From Pseudomonas lundensis (GTDB lineage Bacteria > Pseudomonadota > Gammaproteobacteria > Pseudomonadales > Pseudomonadaceae): DNA of 48,344 nucleotides. The stretch's first letter is position 1, and each line of letters begins with the position of its first letter. The notes under the pieces are model-generated. The model worked only from the letters and a program-made list of their open reading frames with translations. It searched no databases and was not told where the DNA came from. This document shows positions 18,952 through 27,276 of this stretch, one piece after another. The translations under genes and the position numbers were made by a program. The stretch is from positions 1 through 48,344 of the forward strand of contig NZ_NQKI01000034.1 in NCBI RefSeq assembly GCF_002269125.1, written 5' to 3'.

Positions 18952-19376
18952 AATTTCGCCGCAAGCCACGAGAAACGGTGGATATCAACCTCGCTTCGCT
19001 GATCGACGTGGTGTTTATCCTGTTGCTGTTTTTTGTCGTGACCACCACCTTTACCCGTGAAACCCAACTGCGGGTAGACCTGCCTGAAGCTGTCAGCGGC
19101 TCCCCGAGCGAAGACCAAAACCTTAAACAACTGGATATCGCCATCAGTGCGGACGGCGTGTTTTCGGTGAACAACCAGCTGTTGCCGAAAAATGATCTGG
19201 CCAGCCTGATGGACGCCCTGCAAAAAGAATCCGGCGGTGATACGTCATTGCCGTTGTCGATCAGTGCCGATGGCAAAACTCAACATCAGGCCGTGGTTAC
19301 GGCCATGGATGCGGCGGGCAAGCTAGGGTTCAGCCATTTGCGCATGACCACTGTCGAGGCGCAGTCGAATCCCTGA
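18948..19376 (+). CDS. exbD: ExbD/TolR-family proton channel subunit
   Basis: 142-aa partner of the ExbB-like channel: a short basic cytoplasmic N-terminus, one membrane helix (INLASLIDVVFILLLFFVVT) carrying the conserved proton-relay Asp (D near residue 20), and a periplasmic C-terminal domain. It starts at a GTG overlapping the upstream stop and ends one base into the lpxK ATG. Tight packing implies co-translation with exbB and lpxK. Confidence 0.9.
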   Translation: MKFRRKPRETVDINLASLIDVVFILLLFFVVTTTFTRETQLRVDLPEAVSGSPSEDQNLKQLDIAISADGVFSVNNQLLPKNDLASLMDALQKESGGDTSLPLSISADGKTQHQAVVTAMDAAGKLGFSHLRMTTVEAQSNP

Positions 19377-20386
19377 TGGCCATCTCTGATCGTTTGTTGC
19401 AGGCATGGTATGCCGGGCACCCCTTGTTGGCATTACTCAGACCGCTCGAATGCCTCTATCGGCGCGTAGTGGACGGTAAGCGCGCACGTTTTGTCGCGGG
19501 GCAGGGTGACATTTACCGTGCTCCCGTGCCTATTGTAATCGTGGGCAATATCACCGTGGGTGGCACGGGCAAGACGCCTATGATCCTGTGGCTGATCGAG
19601 CATTGCCAACGCAAGGGGCTGCGGGTCGGCGTGGTCAGCCGGGGGTATGGGGCCAAACCGGGGCAGTTCCCTTGGCGCGTCACGGCGGATCAACCTGCCG
19701 CGCAGGCAGGGGATGAGCCCTTGTTGATCGTGCAGCGTACGGGCGTGCCTCTGATGATCGACCCTGATCGCAGCCGTGCGGTGAAAACGCTGCTGGCCAC
19801 CGAGCCGCTGGACGTGATTCTGTCGGACGACGGTTTGCAGCATTACCGGTTGGCCCGCGACCTGGAACTGGTCTTGATCGATAACGCACGGGGGCTGGGT
19901 AACGGCCGCTGCCTGCCTGCCGGTCCGCTGCGTGAGCCAGCTGAACGCCTGAGCAGTGTGGATGCGGTGCTGTATAACGGCGCCCTGACGGATCCGCAGC
20001 CCGGCTTTGCCTTTCAGTTGCAGCCGACAGCGCTGATCAACGTGCGCACGGGCGAGCGTCAGCCACTGGATTATTTTCCTTGCGGACAGGCATTGCATGC
20101 GGTGGCCGGTATCGGTAATCCGCAGCGTTTTTTCAACACCCTCGAAACGCTACACTGGCGGCCAATTGGCCACGCGTTTGCCGACCACGCGCCCTACAGT
20201 GCCGAGATCCTGAAGTTCAAGCCGGATCTGCCGCTGGTCATGACGGAAAAGGATGCGGTGAAATGCCGCGACTTTGCCGCGCCGAACTGGTGGTATCTGG
20301 CGGTAGACGCTGTACCTTCAGAGACCTTCGCGCGCTGGCTCGATCAACAGTTATTGCGTCTTTTACCTGATCGTTTTTTGCCCTAA
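19376..20386 (+). CDS. lpxK: Tetraacyldisaccharide 4'-kinase LpxK
   Basis: Phosphorylates the 4' position of the lipid A disaccharide at the inner membrane (Raetz pathway). 336 aa, the usual length. The N-terminus AWYAGHPLLALLRPLECLYR gives membrane association, and the P-loop is GNITVGGTGKTP near residues 55-66. VSRGYGAK and ILSDDGLQHYRLARDLEL are the family's catalytic motifs. Start ATG overlaps the exbD stop by one base. Confidence 0.95.
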   Translation: MAISDRLLQAWYAGHPLLALLRPLECLYRRVVDGKRARFVAGQGDIYRAPVPIVIVGNITVGGTGKTPMILWLIEHCQRKGLRVGVVSRGYGAKPGQFPWRVTADQPAAQAGDEPLLIVQRTGVPLMIDPDRSRAVKTLLATEPLDVILSDDGLQHYRLARDLELVLIDNARGLGNGRCLPAGPLREPAERLSSVDAVLYNGALTDPQPGFAFQLQPTALINVRTGERQPLDYFPCGQALHAVAGIGNPQRFFNTLETLHWRPIGHAFADHAPYSAEILKFKPDLPLVMTEKDAVKCRDFAAPNWWYLAVDAVPSETFARWLDQQLLRLLPDRFLP

Positions 20387-20410
20387 CTCATCTTTATTCA
20401 GGGAAACCTT

Positions 20411-20596
20411 ATGGACACCAAATTGCTCGATATCCTTGCCTGCCCGGTTTGCAAAGGCCCGCTCAAGCTCAGCGCCGACAAAAAGGAGCTGATCAGCAAG
20501 GGCGCCGGTCTCGCGTACCCGATCCGCGATGGCATTCCGGTCATGCTTGAAACCGAAGCCCGCACCCTTACCGATGATGAGCGTCTGGATAAATGA
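20411..20596 (+). CDS. Trm112/YcaR-family small protein
   Basis: 61-aa protein with the Trm112-like fold: MDTKLLDILACPVCKGPL carries a CPxCKG knuckle, and GLAYPIRDGIPVML is the family's second block. The second pair of zinc cysteines of the eukaryotic Trm112 is missing, as in E. coli YcaR. Sits between lpxK and kdsB, overlapping kdsB by ATGA, an order conserved in enterics and pseudomonads. Role in bacteria not established. Confidence 0.9.
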   Translation: MDTKLLDILACPVCKGPLKLSADKKELISKGAGLAYPIRDGIPVMLETEARTLTDDERLDK

Positions 20597-21357
20597 TTCC
20601 GGTTTTTACGGTCGTTATTCCCTCACGCTTTGCCTCGACGCGTTTGCCTGGCAAGCCGTTGCAAATGATTGCGGGCAAACCCATGGTCCAGCATGTCTGG
20701 GAACAGGCGTGCAAAAGCAGTGCCCAGCGTGTCGTGGTCGCAACCGATGACGCACGCATCGTCGATGCCTGCAAGGCGTTTGGCGCCGAGGTGCTGTTGA
20801 CCCGGGCCGACCATGAGTCAGGCACCGACCGTCTGGCTGAAGTGGCGACGCAATTGGGTTTGGCCAGTGATGCGATCGTGGTCAACGTACAGGGTGATGA
20901 GCCGCTGATCCCGCCGCAAGTGATTGATCAGGTGGCCGTCAACCTCGCGGCCCATGGTGAGGCCAGCATGGCCACCTTGGCGGAGCCGATTGAAGACGTC
21001 GCGATGTTGTTCAATCCGAACGTGGTCAAAGTGGTCAGCGATATCAACGGCCTTGCGCTGACGTTTAGCCGTGCCACGTTGCCGTGGGCGCGTGACGATT
21101 TTGCCCTGAGCTGCGACCGTTTGCCCGAGGGCGTGCCATACCGCCGTCATATCGGGATCTACGCCTATCGGGCGGGCTTCCTCCATGACTTCGTCAGTTG
21201 GGGGCCTTGCTGGCTTGAGAACACCGAGCGTCTTGAACAGCTGCGGGCGTTGTGGCACGGCGTACGGATTCATGTGGCTGATGTGCTGGAGGCGCCGCCT
21301 GCGGGTGTCGACACCCCCGAAGACCTGGAGCGCGTTCGGCGTTTGTTGGAGGCGTGA
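20593..21357 (+). CDS. kdsB: CMP-KDO synthetase (3-deoxy-manno-octulosonate cytidylyltransferase)
   Basis: Activates KDO with CTP to CMP-KDO for the lipopolysaccharide inner core. 254 aa. Seen: PSRFASTRLPGKPL (nucleotide-binding loop with the conserved Arg and Lys), VVNVQGDEPLIPP (catalytic Asp), and RHIGIYAYRAGFL. Cytosolic. Overlaps the genes on both sides by a few bases within the lpxK-murB operon. Confidence 0.95.
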   Translation: MIPVFTVVIPSRFASTRLPGKPLQMIAGKPMVQHVWEQACKSSAQRVVVATDDARIVDACKAFGAEVLLTRADHESGTDRLAEVATQLGLASDAIVVNVQGDEPLIPPQVIDQVAVNLAAHGEASMATLAEPIEDVAMLFNPNVVKVVSDINGLALTFSRATLPWARDDFALSCDRLPEGVPYRRHIGIYAYRAGFLHDFVSWGPCWLENTERLEQLRALWHGVRIHVADVLEAPPAGVDTPEDLERVRRLLEA

Positions 21358-21821
21358 TGCGCGTCCTGTTCGTCTGTTTGGGTAACATTTGCCGATCACC
21401 GACGGCTGAAGGTGTGCTGCGTCACAAGTTGCAGCAGGCTGGCCTTGAACGGCAGGTTGAAGTGGCGTCGGCCGGGACCGGCGGCTGGCATGCGGGCGAG
21501 CCGCCGGACAAGCGTACTCAGCGGGCGGCTCAGCTGCGAGGCTATGACCTGTCGCAGCAACGTGCGCAACAGGTTCGCGTGCAGGATTTCGAGCGCTATG
21601 ACCTGATTCTGGCGATGGATAACAGTAATTTACGGGACCTTCAGGCCATGCAGCCTGCCAATGGCAAGGCTGAACTTGATGTGTTCCTGCGTCGATATAA
21701 GGGAGTGAAAAGTGAAGTTCCCGACCCTTATTACGACGGCGAACAAGGGTTCGTTGAAGTGCTGGACTTGATAGAAGCAGCGTGTGATGGGCTGATGATC
21801 GAATTGAAGGGACGTGTATGA
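21357..21821 (+). CDS. Low-molecular-weight protein-tyrosine phosphatase
   Basis: 154-aa cytosolic phosphatase. The catalytic P-loop CLGNICRS (CX5R, Cys7 and Arg13) lies at the N-terminus and the general-acid Asp in DPYYDG near residue 123. The ATG at 21357 overlaps the kdsB stop by one base; a GTG at 21354 is also possible. Enzymes of this group act on tyrosine kinases that control exopolysaccharide synthesis or on arginine phosphate. The conserved place between kdsB and murB suggests an envelope role, unproven. Confidence 0.9.
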   Translation: MRVLFVCLGNICRSPTAEGVLRHKLQQAGLERQVEVASAGTGGWHAGEPPDKRTQRAAQLRGYDLSQQRAQQVRVQDFERYDLILAMDNSNLRDLQAMQPANGKAELDVFLRRYKGVKSEVPDPYYDGEQGFVEVLDLIEAACDGLMIELKGRV

Positions 21822-22837
21822 GTTTGCAGTTGCAGGTTGATGCGTCGCTCAAGCCGTTCAACAGTTTCGGTGTCGATGTGCGTGCGCGGCTGTTTGCCGA
21901 GGCGCACAACGACGCTGAGGTGCGTGAAGCGTTGCAGTATTGCGCCAAGCGGGAACTGCCGTTACTGGTTATTGGTGGCGGCAGCAATTTGCTGCTGACG
22001 CAGGATGTGCAGGCGCTGGTCTTGAGGATGGCCACCCGCGGCATTCGGGTGATTGAGGACAGTGGGCAACAAGTGGTGGTAGAGGCCGAGGCGGGCGAAG
22101 TGTGGCATGCCTTTGTCTTGTGGACCCTGGGCCAGGGGTTCGCCGGGCTTGAGAACCTGAGCCTGATCCCCGGCACGGTCGGCGCTGCACCGATGCAGAA
22201 CATTGGCGCCTACGGGGTTGAGATTAAGGATGTGTTTGCCGGGCTGACGGCGCTGGATCGTCAAACAGGTCAACTGCGTGATTTCACCCTGGACGAATGC
22301 AACTTTGGTTACCGTGACAGCGTATTCAAGCAAACTCCGGGGCGTTGGCTGATTCTGCGGGTACGTTTTGCCCTTAGCCGCGCTGCCCGTTTGCACCTGG
22401 AATATGGCCCGGTACGCCAGCGGCTGAGCGAGCAAGGCATTGATCAGCCGACGGCCAGTGATGTCAGTCGTGCCATCAGCAGCATCCGCAGCGAAAAACT
22501 GCCTGATCCAGCGGTGCTCGGCAATGCCGGGAGCTTCTTCAAAAACCCGGTGGTGTCGCAGGCGCTGGCAGCCGAGCTGAAATTGACCCACCCCAACATC
22601 GTGGGCTACCCCCAGGCCGATGGCCAGGTCAAGCTGGCGGCCGGGTGGTTGATCGAAACGGCGGGCTGGAAAGGCTTTCGTGAAGACGATGCAGGCGTCC
22701 ACCGTTTGCAGTCGCTGGTGCTGGTCAACTATGGCGCGGCAACCGGTGTGCAGTTGTTATCGCTGGCGCAGCGCATTCAGGAAGATATCGCACGACGGTT
22801 CAAGGTGCAGCTCGAGATGGAACCCAACCTGTATTGA
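21818..22837 (+). CDS. murB: UDP-N-acetylenolpyruvoylglucosamine reductase MurB
   Basis: Second committed step of peptidoglycan precursor synthesis (NADPH reduction of UDP-GlcNAc-enolpyruvate to UDP-MurNAc), cytosolic flavoprotein. 339 aa, type I MurB. FAD-binding parts include LVIGGGSNLLL and PGTVGAAPMQNIGAYGVEI. The catalytic Ser is in GNAGSFFKNP and the catalytic Glu in the terminal LEMEPNLY. ATGA overlap with the phosphatase gene. Confidence 0.96.
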   Translation: MSLQLQVDASLKPFNSFGVDVRARLFAEAHNDAEVREALQYCAKRELPLLVIGGGSNLLLTQDVQALVLRMATRGIRVIEDSGQQVVVEAEAGEVWHAFVLWTLGQGFAGLENLSLIPGTVGAAPMQNIGAYGVEIKDVFAGLTALDRQTGQLRDFTLDECNFGYRDSVFKQTPGRWLILRVRFALSRAARLHLEYGPVRQRLSEQGIDQPTASDVSRAISSIRSEKLPDPAVLGNAGSFFKNPVVSQALAAELKLTHPNIVGYPQADGQVKLAAGWLIETAGWKGFREDDAGVHRLQSLVLVNYGAATGVQLLSLAQRIQEDIARRFKVQLEMEPNLY

Positions 22838-22880
22838 TGCACGCCTTTACGGCGTCATTGGCCGTGCCTGAGGACATTCA

Positions 22881-23492
22881 ATGAAACATAAGCCTGCATG
22901 GGCCCTGGCGTCGATCATGGTGGCGCTGTCGGGGTGCACCACTGCACCTCCGCGGGATCAAGGCAACCTGTGCAACATCTATCGGCAATACCCGCGCTGG
23001 TATGAAGACTCGCTCACTATGCAGAGTCAATGGGGCACACCGCCCCAAGTAGCGATGGCAATTATGAAGCAGGAGAGCAGCTTTGTAGCGGACGCGCTGA
23101 CACCGCGAGCCTACCTGTTGTGGGTCATACCGTGGGGGCGAGTGAGTCCTTCCTACGGCTATGCCCAGGCTCAGCCTCCCGCCTGGAGCGACTTCGAGAG
23201 AAGTACCGGTAAAAGTGGGTCGCGGGACAATTTCGCGGACGCTATCCGCTTCATCGGCTGGTATACGGCAGGGACGCAGCAGCAGTTGGGGATTTCCAAG
23301 TGGGATGCTTACAACCAGTACTTGGCCTATCACGAAGGTCGAGGGGGCTACAGTCGCGGTACCTACCGTGCCAAACCCTGGCTGATCCAGGTCGCACGCA
23401 AGGTTGAGCAGCAGTCCAAAACCTATGGTGCGCAGCTGAGCCAATGCCGGGGCGAGTTGGAGAGCAAGCGCCGATCATTCTGGTTTTTTTAA
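22881..23492 (+). CDS. Lytic-transglycosylase-like lipoprotein (SLT fold)
   Basis: 203 aa. A signal peptide with lipobox ALSGC (Cys20) is followed by an SLT/goose-lysozyme-type domain. The candidate catalytic Glu lies in AIMKQESSFV (about residue 63), then WGRVSPSYGYAQAQ, and a C-terminal Tyr/Gly block AYHEGRGGYSRGTY. It would cleave glycan strands while anchored to the outer membrane. It follows murB by 43 bases with its own GAGGA site, and is closed by a strong terminator. The match to the family is by motif only; the spacing of the SLT motifs is not textbook, so activity is uncertain. Confidence 0.78.
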   Translation: MKHKPAWALASIMVALSGCTTAPPRDQGNLCNIYRQYPRWYEDSLTMQSQWGTPPQVAMAIMKQESSFVADALTPRAYLLWVIPWGRVSPSYGYAQAQPPAWSDFERSTGKSGSRDNFADAIRFIGWYTAGTQQQLGISKWDAYNQYLAYHEGRGGYSRGTYRAKPWLIQVARKVEQQSKTYGAQLSQCRGELESKRRSFWFF

Positions 23493-23507
23493 CCATTTAC
23501 GGACATT

Positions 23508-23543
23508 AAAAAGCCCCGCCTGATGACTCAGGCGGGGCTTTTT
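23508..23543. terminator. Bidirectional terminator between murB-side operon and rne
   Basis: A perfect stem AAAAAGCCCCGCCTGA (23508-23523) / TCAGGCGGGGCTTTTT (23528-23543) around a TGAC loop, A-run on one side and T-run on the other. It closes the lipoprotein gene and, on the other strand, rne, whose stop is 15 bases away. Confidence 0.93.
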
Positions 23544-23557
23544 AACAGCTATTGGAA

Positions 23558-26500
23558 TCAGGCGAGAGGTTTAGGCTCGTGTGCTTCTTCCAGGGCTTTA
23601 GGGTTTTGCTCGACCAAGTCTTCGACGGAACGCAGGTTTTCGTCGATGGTTGGTGTGGTGTGCTCAGCAACGGCCTCGGTGGCTTGCGCTTGCGCTTGGG
23701 CAGCGGCTGCGGCAGCAGCGGCTTCACGCTTGCGGCGACGCACTTCACGTGGGTCGTTCGGGGCGCGGCCATTGCTGGTCAGAGCGCTTGCCACAGGTGC
23801 CGCAACGACGGCCACTTCAACCACCTCAGCCTGCACAATCACTTCAACCGGTTCCGGTTGGGCGACCACTTCAGGCTCGGCAGGCTGCGCTGGAGCAGTT
23901 GCTTGTTCCGTCATCACAGGCTCGGCAACGGGCTCGCGCAGGGTGCGGGCTTCCTTGGCAGGCTCGGGACGCTTTTCAAACGCAGGCTTCTCAACGATCG
24001 GCGTTTCCACTGCTGGCGCTTCTGCAACAGATGCCTGGACAACAGGCTCAACGGCAGCTTCGACAGGTGCTTCGAGGGTTGGAGCAGGTTCGTCAGCAAC
24101 CTTGAACGCAGGCTGAGCTTCTTGAACCGGTGCCACTTCAACTTCAGGTGCTTTAACCGCTTCGATCGGAGCAATGGCTTCGACAACAGGTGTCTCAACG
24201 ACTGGCGTTTCGATTGCCGGTGTTGCAACAGCCGGTGCGATAGCCGCTGGCGTTTCAATAATGGCAACAGCCTTGGTTTGCTCTTCAACAACGACAACTG
24301 CGGTTTCAGCCGGGGCTGATTCCTGGGTTGCAGCGGTGGCACGTTCAGCTTGCTGGTTGGCTTGGGCTTGCGCCGGGGCGCTGATTACTGTGCTGGCAAC
24401 GGCTTCGGTCACGGCCAGACCGGCCGCCAGTTCAGCGGTGGTTGCCGGCGCGTTTTCAGCCTTGGCTTCTTCGCTGCCTTCTTCCGAACCTTCAATCACA
24501 TTGCCGTTGGCATCACGTTGACGTTCGCGACGATTGCTGCGACGACGCTGACCGCGTGAGCGGCGACGTGGGCGATCGCCCTCGGCGTTGTCTTGGGAAT
24601 CATCTTGTACGTGCTCGGCGCTGCTCAGTGCGGCTTCGTCTTCAACAGCGGGTGCTGCTTGCTCTGGGCGTGGGGCGCGCTCTTCACGCGGCGCACGTTC
24701 TTCACGCGGTTTGCGCTCTTCGTCGCGGCGACCGTTGCGGTTGCGGCTTTGCTGGCGGCCGTTGCGACGCTCTTCGTTGCGTTGCGGGCGTTCCGAAGTC
24801 GCAGGTTTTTCAACCACGGTCGGTGCCGGTGCAGGCTCTTCCTTGGACGCAAACAGGCTGACCAGCGACTTCACCAGGCCTTTGAACAGGCTAGGCTCAG
24901 CAATGGTTGGGGCTGGAGCGGGCGTGGCAGCGGCAGCAGGTGCTTCGGTCGGAACCGGAGCGGAGGTGCGGGCCGGCGCTGTCTTAACGGCAGCTTCCTG
25001 ACGGACCAGGGTGCGGGTGGCGGCAGCAGGCTGGATTTCTTCCACTTCAGCAGCCGCAGCAGCGATTTCATAGCTGGACTGGTTGGTGTGGGCTTCCGGG
25101 CTGTCATCACGCAGGCGCTGCACTTCGAAGTGAGGCGTTTCGAGGTGGTCGTTCGGCAGTATGACAATGCGTGCGCGGGTACGCAGTTCGATCTTGGTGA
25201 TCGAGTTGCGTTTTTCGTTAAGCAGGAACGCAGCAACCGGGATTGGCACCTGAGCGCGCACTTCGGCAGTGCGATCTTTCAGGGCTTCTTCTTCGATCAG
25301 GCGCAGGATGGCCAGCGACAGCGACTCCACGTCGCGGATGATGCCAGTGCCGTTGCAGCGTGGGCATACAATGCCGCTGCTTTCGCCCAGGGACGGACGC
25401 AGACGTTGGCGGGACATTTCCAGCAGGCCGAAGCGGGAGATACGGCCGACTTGTACGCGGGCGCGGTCTGCTTCGAGGCATTCGCGGACTTTTTCTTCCA
25501 CGGCGCGCTGGTTTTTGGCTGGGGTCATGTCGATGAAGTCGATGACGATCAGGCCGCCGATGTCGCGCAGGCGCAACTGACGAGCGATTTCTTCAGCCGC
25601 TTCAAGGTTGGTTTGCAGGGCGGTTTCTTCGATATCGCTGCCTTTGGTGGCGCGTGCCGAGTTGATGTCGATGGACACCAGGGCTTCGGTCGGGTCGATA
25701 ACGATGGAGCCGCCGGAAGGCAGTTCAACGACGCGCTGGAACGCGGTCTCGATCTGGCTTTCGATCTGGAAACGATTGAACAGCGGAACGCTGTCTTCGT
25801 AGAGTTTGATTTTGCTGGCGTACTGCGGCATGACCTGGCGAATGAATGTCAGGGCTTCGTCCTGGGCTTCAACGCTGTCGATCAGAACCTCACCGATGTC
25901 CTGGCGCAGGTAATCGCGGATGGCGCGGATGATGACGTTGCTTTCCTGATAGATCAGGAAAGGCGCTGCACGGTCCAGCGAGGCTTCTTTGATGGCGGTC
26001 CACAGTTGCAGCAGGTAGTCGAGGTCCCACTGCATCTCTTCGCTGCTGCGGCCCAGGCCGGCAGTCCGCACGATCAGGCCCATGTCGGCAGGAGCGATCA
26101 GACCGTTCAGCGCTTCACGCAGTTCGTTGCGCTCTTCGCCTTCGATACGGCGCGAGATGCCGCCAGCACGCGGGTTGTTCGGCATCAGAACCAGATAACG
26201 ACCGGCCAGGCTGATGAATGTGGTCAGGGCAGCGCCCTTGTTGCCACGCTCTTCTTTTTCGACCTGAACGATAACTTCCTGGCCTTCGCTAAGGACGTCC
26301 TTGATATTGACGCGGCCTTCAGGGGCTTTTTTGAAGTATTCGCGGGAGATTTCTTTGAGGGGCAGAAAGCCGTGGCGCTCAGAGCCAAAATCGACAAAGG
26401 CAGCCTCAAGGCTGGGTTCGATGCGAGTAATACGGCCTTTATAAATGTTGGCTTTCTTCTGCTCGCGTGCACCTGACTCGATGTCCAGGTCGTAGAGGCG

Positions 26501-26566
26501 TTGGCCATCTACCAGTGCTACGCGCAACTCTTCAGGTTGAGTTGCGTTAATCAGCATTCTTTTCAT
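23558..26566 (-). CDS. rne: Ribonuclease E
   Basis: Essential endoribonuclease and degradosome scaffold, 1002 aa. The N-terminal half is catalytic: an S1 RNA-binding domain (about 37-119, NIYKGRITRIEPSLEAAFVD), 5'-sensor/RNase H-like parts, the DNase I-like active site with Asp residues in LVSIDINSARAT and LIVIDFIDM, and the zinc-link CPRCNG. The C-terminal half (from about residue 530) is disordered: Arg-rich RNA-binding blocks with repeated REER-like units (REERAPREERAPR), then long Ala/Pro/Val/Glu stretches, and a conserved terminal NDPREVRRRKRE motif. The start at 26566 gives MKRMLINATQ, the normal N-terminus; a longer frame to 26614 is not supported. Confidence 0.96.
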   Translation of the reverse strand: MKRMLINATQPEELRVALVDGQRLYDLDIESGAREQKKANIYKGRITRIEPSLEAAFVDFGSERHGFLPLKEISREYFKKAPEGRVNIKDVLSEGQEVIVQVEKEERGNKGAALTTFISLAGRYLVLMPNNPRAGGISRRIEGEERNELREALNGLIAPADMGLIVRTAGLGRSSEEMQWDLDYLLQLWTAIKEASLDRAAPFLIYQESNVIIRAIRDYLRQDIGEVLIDSVEAQDEALTFIRQVMPQYASKIKLYEDSVPLFNRFQIESQIETAFQRVVELPSGGSIVIDPTEALVSIDINSARATKGSDIEETALQTNLEAAEEIARQLRLRDIGGLIVIDFIDMTPAKNQRAVEEKVRECLEADRARVQVGRISRFGLLEMSRQRLRPSLGESSGIVCPRCNGTGIIRDVESLSLAILRLIEEEALKDRTAEVRAQVPIPVAAFLLNEKRNSITKIELRTRARIVILPNDHLETPHFEVQRLRDDSPEAHTNQSSYEIAAAAAEVEEIQPAAATRTLVRQEAAVKTAPARTSAPVPTEAPAAAATPAPAPTIAEPSLFKGLVKSLVSLFASKEEPAPAPTVVEKPATSERPQRNEERRNGRQQSRNRNGRRDEERKPREERAPREERAPRPEQAAPAVEDEAALSSAEHVQDDSQDNAEGDRPRRRSRGQRRRSNRRERQRDANGNVIEGSEEGSEEAKAENAPATTAELAAGLAVTEAVASTVISAPAQAQANQQAERATAATQESAPAETAVVVVEEQTKAVAIIETPAAIAPAVATPAIETPVVETPVVEAIAPIEAVKAPEVEVAPVQEAQPAFKVADEPAPTLEAPVEAAVEPVVQASVAEAPAVETPIVEKPAFEKRPEPAKEARTLREPVAEPVMTEQATAPAQPAEPEVVAQPEPVEVIVQAEVVEVAVVAAPVASALTSNGRAPNDPREVRRRKREAAAAAAAAQAQAQATEAVAEHTTPTIDENLRSVEDLVEQNPKALEEAHEPKPLA

Positions 26567-27218
26567 GTTGTACCGTCGGTTTCCGGGCTGCCGGAAACGG
26601 CGTTCGGCACACACGACTTCTCATGGTCGGTGTCAGGTGCGTCAGGAGTAGTTGGCCACTCCAGTGTCCAGCGATGTTCAGCCCGAGGGCCGAAGTCGCG
26701 ACTAACGCGTCCTGCTTGCTGTGGTGCTAATGCACCGCTTAAGCAAAAGTCTGGTCAGGAGGAGGAATCAACCGGCGGCTGTGGACGAGATGAAGCGTCT
26801 TGATAAAGCCTATTGCTACACAGTCCGGCGGTTGTGCATCTCCACCCTACACGTATCCCTGATAATTCGGGTGCTGCCGCGCGCAGAATCCGCAGCGGGT
26901 TGGCATTTACCGTGAACTCCAAAAGGGGAGGCCACGCATCATGGCTAATAAAGGCGAAGTTTCCGAAACATTCGCTCGAAATTCCCGAGGCTGACTGCAC
27001 TTTGTGAACTGGCCGTGAATATCGGCGTAAAAGGCGAGTTTGCACTCTGCTTTCCAGGCTCGCTTCAGGCCTCATGTCACCTGCGCTTGTTACAACTCCA
27101 GGCATTCCGTTGCAGCAAAAGTTCCGTAGGACGGCCTCGCGTCCTCGTGAAGAGCGTTGGTCAGGGCCGGTGGTTCACCGTTAATCCGCTGTCCAGGCCG
27201 CTTTTGGCGGCGTTCGCG

Positions 27219-27247
27219 ACTATAGCAGCAATGATTAAGTGCTTCAA
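27219..27247 (-). promoter_or_regulatory. Sigma70-type promoter of rne
   Basis: On the minus strand TTGAAG (27242-27247), 17 bases, TATAGT (27219-27224). Transcription would start near 27212, about 645 bases before the rne ATG. It is back to back with the rluC -10 element. Confidence 0.65.
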
Positions 27248-27260
27248 TTCCATAAAAAAT

Positions 27261-27269
27261 TGTTATCAT
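27261..27269 (+). promoter_or_regulatory. Extended -10 promoter of rluC
   Basis: TGTTATCAT: an extended -10 (TG, one base, TATCAT) with no good -35. The ATG of rluC begins eight bases after the hexamer, so the transcript would start at or just before the start codon; no ribosome binding site is present. Confidence 0.5.
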
Positions 27270-27276
27270 CCGCGCC

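Larger units (their letters stand above)
26567..27276. other. rne-rluC divergent intergenic region with long rne leader
   Basis: 710 bases without a supportable gene. Divergent promoters lie at the rluC end, so the rne transcript would carry a leader of about 645 bases. Hairpins seen: GTTTCCGG/CCGGAAAC (26579-26598), 13-32 bases before the rne ATG; AGGACG/CGTCCT near 27128-27146; GGTGC/GCACC near 26731-26745. In E. coli the rne leader also is long and folds into hairpins that RNase E itself cuts (established there). Similar autoregulation here is inference. Confidence 0.6.

Noticed and set aside
20818..22203. 461-codon open frame on the minus strand across kdsB, the phosphatase and murB
   Set aside because: It is antisense to three well-supported overlapping genes; composition (Arg/Pro/Ser/Cys-rich) is that of a codon-bias shadow and no family is recognisable.
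24593..26476. 627-codon plus-strand frame opposite rne
   Set aside because: Phe/Gly/Asp-rich translation mirrors the rne codon pattern; no plausible domain.
26755..27105. 116-codon minus-strand frame in the rne leader
   Set aside because: No family resemblance and no ribosome site; more likely untranslated leader. Worth only a conservation check.
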